Assembly (NCBI RefSeq): GCF_004216775.1
Contig: NZ_SGXF01000001.1
Span: 1,166,828 to 1,230,827 of the forward strand
Length of the DNA stretch: 64,000 nucleotides
Origin: Cuneatibacter caecimuris
GTDB taxonomy: Bacteria > Bacillota > Clostridia > Lachnospirales > Lachnospiraceae
Direction: 5' to 3'
A program made the translations under genes and the position numbers. The notes under the pieces are model-generated. The model was given only the letters and a program-made list of their open reading frames with translations, had not been told where the DNA came from and ran no database searches. Positions 1 through 9,467 of this stretch are shown in pieces (position 1 is the first letter of the stretch; each line of letters starts with the position of its first letter).

Positions 1-3000
1 GGTCACTTCATCAGATTTCAGGTATTCTGCTGCTTTTGCCAGAGCCGCCTGGAAAGCGTTCCAGGTATCCTCTGTATAGCCATCGTTCTTGGTGTCCTTC
101 AGAGCGTTATAAGCCTTCAGCAGATCGTCTTTCTTAACTTCCGCCTTCTTCAGGGCTTCCTTGGCATCTGTAAGGGCCTGCACCGCCAGGTCTACTTCTG
201 ACTGCAGAGCATCCTTATTGTCGAGAACCTTCTTCGCTTCCTTCAGCATGTTCTGGAAGTGGTTCCAGGAATCTGTATCGTAGTTATCATTTTCAATCTG
301 GAAGTACTCGTCATACAGTTCCTGCAGTTTGTCTTTATTTACGCTAGGCTTTTCAGTCAGGCCTGTGTATGCCTGATCCAGCACATACTCAGCGGACAGA
401 ATCTGCGGCGCGGTAGCATCCGGATCATCCAGAACAGCCTTTGCGTTATCAAGAGCGGTCTTGAACAGTATCCAGCTCTCTGCTGTATAGTTATCTGCTT
501 TTACAGCGGACATATCATTAAACATCTTCTGAAGAACCACCTTATCGGGATTCTGCTGTACAGTCAGGCCATTCACTGCATCCAGCAGCACCTGAGCAGC
601 GTATTCAGCCTGTTCTGTGGTTGCTGTATCAGAATTCAGCACGCTCTCTGCCAGAGCCAGAGCATCCTTGTATGCCTTCCAGCTGTCTGCCGTATAACCG
701 GCATCTGCCAGATCTTTGTTTGTATTATAGACTGTCTTCAGCGCTTCTTTGTCAGCAGGCTGAGTTTCCTCTGTCCGCAGTCCGTATACTGCCATCTGCA
801 GTGTCTGGAACGCCTTGTCAACATTCTTCTGTGTTGCGTTAGGATTGCCCAGTGCTTCTGCTGCTTCCAGCAGGCCGTTTCTGAATGCCAGCCAGCTGTC
901 TGCTGTGTAATTCTGGTTCTCCTTGTCTCTATTGGCATTGTACAGAGCCTGCAGAGCTGCCTTATCCACACCGGCTTCCACATTTACTGTAATGCTTACA
1001 TTCAGAGAAATGGATTCTTCCGGCTGAACCACGCCTGCCGGCAGGGTAACAATACCAGGCACGGTAAAGGTCTGCGCCTTTTTGCTGGCTGCGTCGTATA
1101 CTGCCTTGCTGCGGTCCCATACCACGTCCGCGTCCACATTACCGCCGTCTGTTACCAGAGTCATGGTGTCGGGAAGCGCGATCTGATCAATAGGAGTTCC
1201 GTTTTCAATCCCCTTTACATCGCCTGCGGGCATTACTTCAACCAGTGTGCGGTTTTTCACATTCACTGTGATCTCAGCCTTCAGATCATCGATGTTCAGG
1301 ATTCCTTCCGGCAGAACGAAGGTACCGGTCAGCTGGTAGCTGCCAACTTCATCCGCCTTATAATTTGTGGTATCCCATTTTACTTCAATATCTGCCAGGG
1401 TTCCGCCGTTCTTCAGGCCAACCTTCAGGGTTTCGGGCAGATTCAGGTCTTCTGCAGCTGTTCCGTAGAATGCGTCTGCAGGAGCAGGGTTCTCCACGCT
1501 GTAGATTGTAGGAACTTTTATTGCATCGCCGGACATCTGGTAGTCATGAACGCCGACCACTTTGTTTCCGACTACTTCTACGATACTCAGCCACTGTTCA
1601 GGATAGATTGTTACCTGATCCATGCTGTTGAGCTCATTGCTGTAAGCTTCAGGCTTTTCAACTGCAAATCCGTTCTGCTTCAGAGCTGTCTGCTGCTCCT
1701 TGGATACTGCGTAGAAGTACTGATGTCCTTCTTCCAGATCTGCGAAGGATACTTCTGCTTTGTAGGTTTCATCGTTATAGTTTACTGAAACTGCTTTGCT
1801 CAGGTCGCTGAGGGTTTCTGCATTCTTCTGAACGCCGATATCATCCACGAACATCTCATTTTCACCGGTATTGGATACCATAATACTTACTCTGGTATCA
1901 TTTTCACCGGTTGTAAACTGCAGGAATCTTCTTGTCGTTCCTGACCAGCTGGCACTCTTATTGGCTACTTCCGCGATCTCGTCCCCGCCCTGCAATCCTA
2001 TAGCTCCATATTTTACCATGGATCCGTCAACAGATCTGGAATTCAGGCCAATGGTATATGTAGTATTGGGCTGAACTTCGATTGTCTGAAAGATTGTCTG
2101 GCCAGGCTGCATTACCAGACCGTAGAAGCAGGTAGCAGCTGTCTTATTTCTTGCATGCCATGCGGTGTCATGAACAACTTCACCCATGCCGTTCCAGCCT
2201 TCCAGCGTTCCGTACTCAAAACCGCCGTTTTTGATCAGGTTACGGTATTCAAATTCCGTTACGGACGGAGGATCAAGAATTTCCGGAGGATTTTCAAAGT
2301 TATGTCCAACTACAAAACCTGATTCTCCAGGCTCAAATGCGCCGATGGAAGGATTATCGGATTTGGTAACACCGCTGACTTTCACGCCCTGTCCTGCAAG
2401 AGCAGAATCCGCGCCGATGGTAAAGTCACCATTTTCGGGATCTGCAAATCCTGCGTCTGAAGGCGCTCTGTTGCTCAGATACCAAGATGCGTTATATGTG
2501 TACTTGTTATCATTCTTTCCGGAAATATGGTTATTAATATACTGGCGGCCCCTGGCATCAGAAAAGCTTGCCTGGTATGCATCGCTGACAGATGCCTTAT
2601 TATAGCCAGTATTGTTGTAAACCAGATTATACAGCGACGGCTGGTTCAGACACATTGCATTACTCTTCACATTCCAGATTACGTTGTTAAACATGATGAA
2701 GTTATGTGTCATTTCATCCGGATACAGGCCGTTGTCGTTGGTCGTGTTCGGATTATAGCTGTCGTGAATGTAGTTGTGATGGATCAATGTATTCTGTCCG
2801 TCTGTCTCTGCGGAGTACATGATGCCTACGTCCTTTGTCAGTCTGGCTGAACCGGAAATATCATTGTACTGCACAACACTTTCAGACAGGTTACGGAAGC
2901 TTACCGTATCACGGCCGGATTCTGTCATCGTATTATTGCTGATGAACTGTCTGCGGCCGGACAGCTTTGTATGTCCGCTGTATGTACCGATATAGTTGCC

Positions 3001-4215
3001 GTCATGGATATAGCAGTTGACCACCTTATTGTCAGATCCCTGTACGTTGATCAGGGGACCGGAAGAATATGCGATCTCACAGCTGTTCACTTCAATGAAA
3101 GTACCCTTCAGCAGAATACCCAAGTCATCCTGTGCGCAGGCATTGTCCTGCAGGTCAGGAATCACCAGTTCGCTGTCATGGGATACATATTCGCAGTGCA
3201 TATCCTTCAGCAGAATATGGGAGCTGTCTTCATCTGTAGCTACTGTGGCGCCTCTGACGTCAATTCCTTCAATATTAATATAGGAACATCCGCTCAGGTC
3301 GATTGCATTTTCATATTCCTTTGCTTCTACATAAATCCCTGCTTCATCGGGATTCTTGCCGCCAGGAGTCTTCAGGTACAGTTCCTGGTTCTCATCGTCA
3401 TACCACCATTCTTTTTCTGCATCCAGAAGGCCGTAAGAACCAAATATGTAATAAGAGGTTCCGGACTTGGGGGCATAGCTGGAACGGTCCATGCCACGGG
3501 CTGAACTCGGATATGTCAAAGTACCTGTAGCCGGATCATAACTTGTTACCTTGAAGGTCAGCGCGGTCCATGCAGAACCGGGCACATCCCAAATCGTTGC
3601 GCCGTCGAAGAAGTCTTCTGTGGTCGCAAATGTTTTTAAATCCGGATCAACCAGAAGGCTCTGCGTTTTATCTCCGCTCTTAAAACCAGATCCTGCTTTG
3701 CTGGTAGCTCTGGTAAAGTTCGTGATGGTATCGCCTTCCTGAATATTGGGATATCTGGCTTCCCACATCAGTTCGCCGTCTGCAAAGATCTGGTTTTTGT
3801 TTCCGTCAGCCCCTAAAGACCAGTCCATAGGAGCCTTCCAAACGCCATCTTTATTCGGGTCCTTTGTCCAGCCCGTCAGCTCCTTACAGCCGCTGAGAAC
3901 TACGTCCTCTTCCTGATAATTCGTGATCGTAATGGGTTTGCCGGCTGTTCCGTTATTGCCGGGGGCAACAGATTCATGATAAACGCCTCCCCTGACGTAA
4001 CAAGTGTCGCCCGGCTGCATCACTTCCGTAGCTTTCTGGATCGTTTTGTAAGGACTGGAAAACGAACCGTCATTGGCATCGTCGCCTGTTGTGGAAACAT
4101 AATAAACATTTCCTGTTTCATCTGCTCTCACATCCACCGGATTCCCTGCCATCATTCCTGATAGCGTCATGGCTCCGCAGAGGAGAAGACTGAGATATTT
4201 TTTTCGCCGTCTCAT
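1..4215 (-). CDS. Secreted right-handed beta-helix protein with Ig-like and FIVAR repeats (3' end outside window)
   Basis: One long minus-strand frame stays open from an ATG at 4215 to the window edge, so the C-terminus is missing. The N-terminus (MRRRKKYLSLLLCGAMTLSG) is a signal peptide, which points to export. About 450-500 residues of right-handed parallel beta-helix follow, opening with YYVSTTGDDANDGS, typical of DUF1565-like and polysaccharide lyase or glycosidase folds. Next come a carbohydrate-binding-like segment (NGGFEYGTLEGWNG, near 2200), two bacterial Ig-like domains (about 1000-1500), and at least five FIVAR repeats of about 65 residues (1-965), each with a Y(T/D)xDSW core. An AAGGGAG site fits ATG 4215 better than the adjacent ATG 4218. 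It lies downstream of the binding-protein and two-component genes, which suggests a role in glycan use. The enzymatic class cannot be told; it may be a glycan-binding adhesin. Confidence 0.85.
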   Translation of the reverse strand, partial: MRRRKKYLSLLLCGAMTLSGMMAGNPVDVRADETGNVYYVSTTGDDANDGSFSSPYKTIQKATEVMQPGDTCYVRGGVYHESVAPGNNGTAGKPITITNYQEEDVVLSGCKELTGWTKDPNKDGVWKAPMDWSLGADGNKNQIFADGELMWEARYPNIQEGDTITNFTRATSKAGSGFKSGDKTQSLLVDPDLKTFATTEDFFDGATIWDVPGSAWTALTFKVTSYDPATGTLTYPSSARGMDRSSYAPKSGTSYYIFGSYGLLDAEKEWWYDDENQELYLKTPGGKNPDEAGIYVEAKEYENAIDLSGCSYINIEGIDVRGATVATDEDSSHILLKDMHCEYVSHDSELVIPDLQDNACAQDDLGILLKGTFIEVNSCEIAYSSGPLINVQGSDNKVVNCYIHDGNYIGTYSGHTKLSGRRQFISNNTMTESGRDTVSFRNLSESVVQYNDISGSARLTKDVGIMYSAETDGQNTLIHHNYIHDSYNPNTTNDNGLYPDEMTHNFIMFNNVIWNVKSNAMCLNQPSLYNLVYNNTGYNKASVSDAYQASFSDARGRQYINNHISGKNDNKYTYNASWYLSNRAPSDAGFADPENGDFTIGADSALAGQGVKVSGVTKSDNPSIGAFEPGESGFVVGHNFENPPEILDPPSVTEFEYRNLIKNGGFEYGTLEGWNGMGEVVHDTAWHARNKTAATCFYGLVMQPGQTIFQTIEVQPNTTYTIGLNSRSVDGSMVKYGAIGLQGGDEIAEVANKSASWSGTTRRFLQFTTGENDTRVSIMVSNTGENEMFVDDIGVQKNAETLSDLSKAVSVNYNDETYKAEVSFADLEEGHQYFYAVSKEQQTALKQNGFAVEKPEAYSNELNSMDQVTIYPEQWLSIVEVVGNKVVGVHDYQMSGDAIKVPTIYSVENPAPADAFYGTAAEDLNLPETLKVGLKNGGTLADIEVKWDTTNYKADEVGSYQLTGTFVLPEGILNIDDLKAEITVNVKNRTLVEVMPAGDVKGIENGTPIDQIALPDTMTLVTDGGNVDADVVWDRSKAVYDAASKKAQTFTVPGIVTLPAGVVQPEESISLNVSITVNVEAGVDKAALQALYNANRDKENQNYTADSWLAFRNGLLEAAEALGNPNATQKNVDKAFQTLQMAVYGLRTEETQPADKEALKTVYNTNKDLADAGYTADSWKAYKDALALAESVLNSDTATTEQAEYAAQVLLDAVNGLTVQQNPDKVVLQKMFNDMSAVKADNYTAESWILFKTALDNAKAVLDDPDATAPQILSAEYVLDQAYTGLTEKPSVNKDKLQELYDEYFQIENDNYDTDSWNHFQNMLKEAKKVLDNKDALQSEVDLAVQALTDAKEALKKAEVKKDDLLKAYNALKDTKNDGYTEDTWNAFQAALAKAAEYLKSDEVT

Positions 4216-4289
4216 CATAAACTCCCTTCTTTTTATAAGTTTCTCTTTCCTGCAATCCGTGTTAAGGCCCGGATCTCGCCTGCCACACA

Positions 4290-5741
4290 TTATGTGCCTC
4301 CATGATTCTTTTCCTCCTTTTCTCTCCATTGGTCAATCTGTTTCTGAACTTCCTGCGTCACCTGGTTTAGCCCGGCCTGTTCCATTTTATCCTTCCATTC
4401 TCTCCGGTAAACTTCCAGGTCTTCAGCCTGATACTGGCCGTTTCGGAATTCCCGTTCCACAGAAGACAGGCGCGCCAGCTCTTTCTGTACCTTCGCGGGA
4501 TTAAAATTAAAGCCCTGCAGAAGAGATTTCCTGGCCGTACGGTTCAGTTCGTCCGTCTTTTCCCATACATCCTTCTCCTGCCCGGGCAGACGCCATGCCA
4601 AGAACTGGCTTCCCAGCTTCCAGGCTTCTGTTCCGTAGCAATAACCACTCCCTTCTATCAGTTCAATGCTGTCCTGGCCCGTTTTTCTATAATGGACCCC
4701 TTCTATTCCAAACAATAGTTTGTTAAATAATTCAGGTTCTGAATAAAGCAGGTTCAAAAGCTCCATAGCCTCTTTCGGATGCTGGGAAGTCCTGCTGATA
4801 GCGGTCATGGTTTCATTCCCTGAAGCCGCCTTCAAATACGGTTCCCCTACAGGGATAGCGATGTATTCCACTCCCTGTTTCGCTGTCCACTCCGCTCCCA
4901 GTCCCGGCTTATACGCGCTGAGCGTACAAACATACCGGTTCGAGATCACGTCTACTGTGTTATCTGTAATGGTGCCAATATCTTTTCTCAGGTATCCATT
5001 CTCATACCACCTGCGGTCCAGCTTCATCTGTTCTTCATTAATCTCTGTAATTGGAAGAGCGGTATAGGGGTCGTCTTTTTTAACCCAGACCATACCGGAG
5101 GCAAAGTCCTCATATTCCACTTCCTGCCTGTGCTCGTCCCGCACATCAATCGGGATTTTATCCGGCGCTGTATCCACCAGCCATTGCAAAAATGGTTCAA
5201 TATCTTCCAGCTTTTCCAGAGGGGCTTCCGTCAGGCCATAACGGTCAGCGTATTCCTTCTGCACGATCAGCCCGGTCTGGCGGGCAGCGATCTGCTGGTT
5301 AGGGATCGCATACAATATTTCGTCAACTCTGCCGGCGTCTTCCAGCCATTCAGGCATTTGACTCTTAATATCCGCCCCATACAGTTCGTAAAAATTATCC
5401 AGAGCCAGAAACGCTCCCCGGGCGATGTTATCATCAAATTTGTTTTTCCAGTTTGATGTAAAAACAAGATCATAGTTTTCGTTGGAGGTGCTCATCAGCC
5501 TCATCTTATCCTCAAATTCTCCGTTGGGGATCACCTCCAGATCAAGCTCTACATTCAGCTTTTCTCTTAGTTCCTCATTAATTTCACTCAAAACCATATC
5601 ATGGTCCTGCTGTTCTATTCCGAATATGTACCAGGTCAACCGGACTGGTTCTTCTTCCGGCAGATTTTTCTTATCTGCACAGCCCAGAAGCATAAAACTG
5701 CAGATGCATCCGGCCAGTAACGATAATATCTTCTTTTTCAT
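4290..5741 (-). CDS. Extracellular solute-binding lipoprotein (ABC sugar transporter type)
   Basis: A 483-residue protein with a lipoprotein signal peptide (MKKKILSLLAGCICSFMLLGC, lipobox Cys at about residue 21), so it should be anchored on the outer face of the membrane. The mature part has the family 1 binding-protein look: LTWYIFG near the start, then YDLVFTSNWKN and ALDNFYELYG. It resembles the LipO-like oligosaccharide binders of Firmicutes. It is the third gene of a run after the response regulator and kinase genes (171-nt gap). No permease or ATPase gene lies nearby, so it either serves a transporter encoded elsewhere or acts as the ligand sensor for the adjacent kinase. The ligand is unknown. 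Confidence 0.85.
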   Translation of the reverse strand: MKKKILSLLAGCICSFMLLGCADKKNLPEEEPVRLTWYIFGIEQQDHDMVLSEINEELREKLNVELDLEVIPNGEFEDKMRLMSTSNENYDLVFTSNWKNKFDDNIARGAFLALDNFYELYGADIKSQMPEWLEDAGRVDEILYAIPNQQIAARQTGLIVQKEYADRYGLTEAPLEKLEDIEPFLQWLVDTAPDKIPIDVRDEHRQEVEYEDFASGMVWVKKDDPYTALPITEINEEQMKLDRRWYENGYLRKDIGTITDNTVDVISNRYVCTLSAYKPGLGAEWTAKQGVEYIAIPVGEPYLKAASGNETMTAISRTSQHPKEAMELLNLLYSEPELFNKLLFGIEGVHYRKTGQDSIELIEGSGYCYGTEAWKLGSQFLAWRLPGQEKDVWEKTDELNRTARKSLLQGFNFNPAKVQKELARLSSVEREFRNGQYQAEDLEVYRREWKDKMEQAGLNQVTQEVQKQIDQWREKEEKNHGGT

Positions 5742-5912
5742 AGACCTTCTCCCTGTTTTCAGTATACTGGAACGCTATCTCAAATTGAATGCTACGATTT
5801 TGTTAAATGGTGTCACCAATTTGCACTCCTGTTTTCATAAACCCACATTAATGAAAAAAGAGCGCTCTTTTATTCTCGAAAGTCAAGAACACCCTTTTAT
5901 TTTTATCATTTC

Positions 5913-7664
5913 TCACTTTACTGCCGGGAAAACCAGCTCAAACCTGCACCCCCTCCCCTGATTATTATGCACAATAATTCCATACTGATTTCCAAAATAC
6001 AGCCTTATTCTCTGGTTCACATTAGCAGTCCCGATATGTCTGCTTTCCCGGATATCTTCGCTGTTCATATTGCGCTTCAATTTCTCCAGATCCTCTTCTG
6101 TCATCCCCGGGCCGTTATCTTCCACCCACAGATGAACCAGTTCGTCCTCAAGCCTACCGCCTACCGTGATCAGCCCTTGTCCTTCCATCCGTTTAATTCC
6201 ATGATAGATCGCATTTTCAATAAGCGGCTGAAGTACAATCTTAATGGTTTTGTACTGATAAAGCACTTCATCTATCTGCCAATCCAAATCAAATCTCTCA
6301 TCATATCGGATTCTTTGGATTTTCACATAATGGCTGGCGTGTTCAATTTCCTGGCTGATGGGAATAATGATATCCGTATCCTCCAGCGCCATGCGGAACA
6401 TCACGGAAAGGTCTTCCAGCATTTCTGAGATAGGATTCTCCGGACTCAGCATATCCATTGCCATCCAGTTGATGGTTTCCAGGGTATTATTCAGAAAATG
6501 CGGATTGATCTGAGACTGGAGAGCTACGGACTGGGCCTTTTTCAGCAGCCGGATTCTGTCCGCCAGTTCCATTTCTATATTCTGGCTGTTATACGCCGTC
6601 TGTTTAATAGAATGAATGATGTAGCTCAGCTCGTTTTCTTCCTGAAAGCCCTGTTCTCCTCCCACCAGGGACAGCCTGTTTTTCTCAATTTCAGTCAGTA
6701 TTAGGCGGATGGGACGGAAGATTCTTTCCGATACGCGGACGCAGACGATTACCATCAATATCATCATCCCCGCAATTACCAGGAACAGCACGGTTCTGAT
6801 CAGCATCATCTTCTGGTGAAAGTCCCCATTTTTCGAAAAAGTCACCAGCTTCAGCCCATCCACCTCTGTATTGCTTCTGGCTATGCAATAGTCCTCTCCC
6901 ACATCAATTTCACCTTCCGCACAATTCTCATAACCCTGGATGGCTGAAACATTTTTGTCTGCCATAGATTCATCCGTTGCATAAACAATTCTGTCACCAT
7001 TGATCAGAAATACCTGGTCTCCATCATTTCTCTCTGATTTCTTCACCAATTTATCCAGGTCCAGGTTGATCACGATCAGCCCCTCGCTGACCGCGTTGTA
7101 GTGCACCTCCTGATAAACAGAAAGCTGCATCCTGCTTTTCCCCGGCACCCGGGTGCCCGCGTACCGAAGACCTTTCGGGCGCATCTCCCTGTAGTAAAAT
7201 TCCAGGGCTTCTTTATCGTAAAAAAGCGAATAGTCAAACATCCCGCCCTCAGTAATCACATAATCGCTGTGCCTGGCGTACAGATACATGCTGCTCATAT
7301 AATTTTGGGTCATCAGCGGCACCTTCAGAATCTCCTGTATATCCGCCAGCTCAAACTGTGCTCCGTCTGTGCCCTGATTCATATACAGTTCCACATCCGT
7401 ATCAAAAGCGATCTGTGTGATCTGGGACTGGACAGACCGGATCATGCTGTCTATATCCTCTTCCAGACTGGAAAGCGCGTCCCCATAAGCGCTCTTCATT
7501 TCTTTCTCTTCAATGTAATGATAAGCAGTATAAATCAGCACTGACATGATGAGCAGGGGAATCAGCAGCAGCCGGAACAGCTGGCGCAGGTTCTGAAAAA
7601 ATATACTTCGAAGCCGGTATTTGCGGATCAGCTTCTCTATCTGTCCTGACCACTCAGATTTCAT
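5913..7664 (-). CDS. YesM-type sensor histidine kinase
   Basis: This 583-residue membrane kinase has a transmembrane helix at about residues 30-50, a large extracellular sensor region and a second helix at about 290-311. A HAMP-like linker follows. The His_kinase domain has the phosphoacceptor in QINPHFLNNTL (His at about 389), and the HATPase domain has the N box VLQPLIENAIYHG and the G1 box EDNGPG. ATG 7664 is chosen because GGAGGGAG lies five bases upstream; a TTG three bases earlier is less likely. It overlaps the 3' end of the response regulator gene by 11 nt, so the two are translationally coupled. It probably senses a sugar or oligosaccharide, perhaps through the binding lipoprotein encoded downstream. 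Confidence 0.93.
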   Translation of the reverse strand: MKSEWSGQIEKLIRKYRLRSIFFQNLRQLFRLLLIPLLIMSVLIYTAYHYIEEKEMKSAYGDALSSLEEDIDSMIRSVQSQITQIAFDTDVELYMNQGTDGAQFELADIQEILKVPLMTQNYMSSMYLYARHSDYVITEGGMFDYSLFYDKEALEFYYREMRPKGLRYAGTRVPGKSRMQLSVYQEVHYNAVSEGLIVINLDLDKLVKKSERNDGDQVFLINGDRIVYATDESMADKNVSAIQGYENCAEGEIDVGEDYCIARSNTEVDGLKLVTFSKNGDFHQKMMLIRTVLFLVIAGMMILMVIVCVRVSERIFRPIRLILTEIEKNRLSLVGGEQGFQEENELSYIIHSIKQTAYNSQNIEMELADRIRLLKKAQSVALQSQINPHFLNNTLETINWMAMDMLSPENPISEMLEDLSVMFRMALEDTDIIIPISQEIEHASHYVKIQRIRYDERFDLDWQIDEVLYQYKTIKIVLQPLIENAIYHGIKRMEGQGLITVGGRLEDELVHLWVEDNGPGMTEEDLEKLKRNMNSEDIRESRHIGTANVNQRIRLYFGNQYGIIVHNNQGRGCRFELVFPAVK

Positions 7665-9246
7665 CAAAGCTCCCTCCTGTATGCAGAACTTTATTGCGGT
7701 ACTCGCTGGGGTTCATGCCGGTCTGCTGACGGAACAGGCGGGCAAAATATCTGGGCGTCTTATATCCCAGATACTCTCCTACCTGATATGTCTTATATCT
7801 GGAATCATGGAGCAGCTCAATGGCTTTTTCCATCTTCTTTCTGGTCACGTACTGGGTAAAATTCTCACCTGTCTGCTTTTTGAACAGCCTGCTCAGGTAC
7901 GAGCTGCTGATATACAGCTGGCTGGCCGCCATCTCCAGAGAAATATCTTCTGTGATATGCTCCTGAATATAAGTCTGTACCCTGTTGATCAGGCAGTCAT
8001 TATCCTGGCTGGCCTCCTTCTTTCCGGCCTCCGCCCTCATACCTTCCAGAATTCTGTCACAATAGTCCTGCAGCGCATCCACCTGCCCGATGGAAAGAAC
8101 TGTGCTGTAGTTGCAGTGTACCCGCAGGTACTCATAGAGCTCCGGATTTTCTTCCCGCAGCGCAGCGCTCATAGAGGAAAACAGGTCAATGACCACATGA
8201 TTTCTGTAACCTTCGTAGGTATCCCGCAGCTCATGCAGAATATTCTGCAAAATCTTCTGCGCTGTGGTGAAATTACCCAGATGGATATTTGTAATAATCA
8301 GACGCATCTGCTCCGACAAAAATTCTTTTCCACTGCCTGTTTCAGTCTGGGAGAGCACCAGCTGCTCCTGGTATTTCTGAATCTGAAAAATATTCTGCAT
8401 CAAATATTTTAACTCGTAATCAGCTTCAAGCCGGAAGTTCTGCTTCAGCTCCCCCATAAGCCAGTCCATTTCTTCCCGGAATTTCTGTTCCAGGCCTGCT
8501 TTTTCCCCGCCGATATTCCAGAAACCGAACAAACGAAGCACCTGGTTGGATTTGTATATCATATAAAAATCAATATTCCTGTTGGCAACCCGGAAAAAGT
8601 TCTCCAGATTAATCCTGAACTGATCGAAACTGTACTTCCAGACTTCATTGATATACCAGTCATAATTTCGTATCACCACGTCAGCCAGCACGCAGACTGT
8701 ACTGTCCGGATCTTCCTCCGGGAACAGCAGGTGCATTCTGTTCCTGATTTCCTTCTCATTTTCCGCCAGTCCGCCGAAAACAAGATCGCTGAAAAACTGC
8801 TCCTTCAAAAGAGGCAGCATTTCATCCAGCCTTTCCTTTTCTTCCTGGTCCATCCGCTGCTTATGATGGATCTCATCCAGTTCCTTCTTAATATTCTCAA
8901 AGGTTTCCTTCAGCTTCTTCACATTTGTGGGTTTCAGCAGGTAGTCCTCCACGCCGTACTGCATCCCTTTTACCGCCAGTTCAAACTCCTTATATCCACT
9001 GAGGAAAACAACCTTGCAGGGCAGCTGATTCTCAAAAACATACTGAGCCACGTCAATTCCCGTCACCTGGTTCATTTTGATATCTGTAAGAATCACGTCC
9101 GGCACCTCTTGTTTCAGATATTCCAAAATTTCCTTCCCATCGGAAAATTCTCTTTCCACCCGGAACCCCAGCTGTTCCCAGTTTACGATCCGCACCAGCC
9201 CATTCCGTATGATTTTTTCATCATCCGCCACAATCAGTTTATACAT
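7654..9246 (-). CDS. YesN-type response regulator, AraC family
   Basis: A 530-residue cytoplasmic transcription factor. The N-terminal receiver domain carries the acidic pair in IVADDE, the phosphorylatable Asp55 in VILTDIKM, and the conserved Lys in DYLLKP. A long variable middle region follows. The C-terminal AraC helix-turn-helix pair (about residues 425-525) includes LYISSSYLSRLFKKQTGENF and the signature GYKTPRYFARLFRQQTG. It is the first gene of the minus-strand kinase and binding-protein run and is divergent from the sugar-binding lipoprotein gene at 9468. The 221-nt divergent spacer is therefore the likely place for its binding sites (inference). Confidence 0.94.
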   Translation of the reverse strand: MYKLIVADDEKIIRNGLVRIVNWEQLGFRVEREFSDGKEILEYLKQEVPDVILTDIKMNQVTGIDVAQYVFENQLPCKVVFLSGYKEFELAVKGMQYGVEDYLLKPTNVKKLKETFENIKKELDEIHHKQRMDQEEKERLDEMLPLLKEQFFSDLVFGGLAENEKEIRNRMHLLFPEEDPDSTVCVLADVVIRNYDWYINEVWKYSFDQFRINLENFFRVANRNIDFYMIYKSNQVLRLFGFWNIGGEKAGLEQKFREEMDWLMGELKQNFRLEADYELKYLMQNIFQIQKYQEQLVLSQTETGSGKEFLSEQMRLIITNIHLGNFTTAQKILQNILHELRDTYEGYRNHVVIDLFSSMSAALREENPELYEYLRVHCNYSTVLSIGQVDALQDYCDRILEGMRAEAGKKEASQDNDCLINRVQTYIQEHITEDISLEMAASQLYISSSYLSRLFKKQTGENFTQYVTRKKMEKAIELLHDSRYKTYQVGEYLGYKTPRYFARLFRQQTGMNPSEYRNKVLHTGGSFDEI

Positions 9247-9386
9247 GGTGTCCGCCCTCCCGTCAGTTGATGCATTATTCCTTTAATTTCCTATGATTAT
9301 ATCATTGTCATTTCAGCGAATCAACATATTTCGACACCTTCCCATAATTAGGCAAAAGGGTGACACTATTTTGCAAAATTGTAACA

Positions 9387-9414
9387 TTCAAATTTTATTT
9401 CAGTCTAGTATAAT
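9387..9414 (+). promoter_or_regulatory. Putative sigma-A promoter for the sugar-binding lipoprotein gene
   Basis: A perfect TATAAT at 9409-9414 is preceded 16 bases upstream by TTCAAA (9387-9392), a weak -35. The position, about 55 bases before the ATG at 9468, suits a promoter. The weak -35 would fit activation by the divergently encoded AraC-type regulator, but that is inference. Confidence 0.5.
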
Positions 9415-9467
9415 AAAAACATACAACAAAAGTTGTTAAATCAAACAAAGAGACAGGAGGAACTATT

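Noticed and set aside
259-1788. A 509-codon plus-strand open frame
   Set aside because: It is the antisense shadow of the secreted beta-helix/FIVAR gene, whose minus frame shows a signal peptide and repeated domains. The plus-strand product is Cys- and aromatic-rich with no domain.
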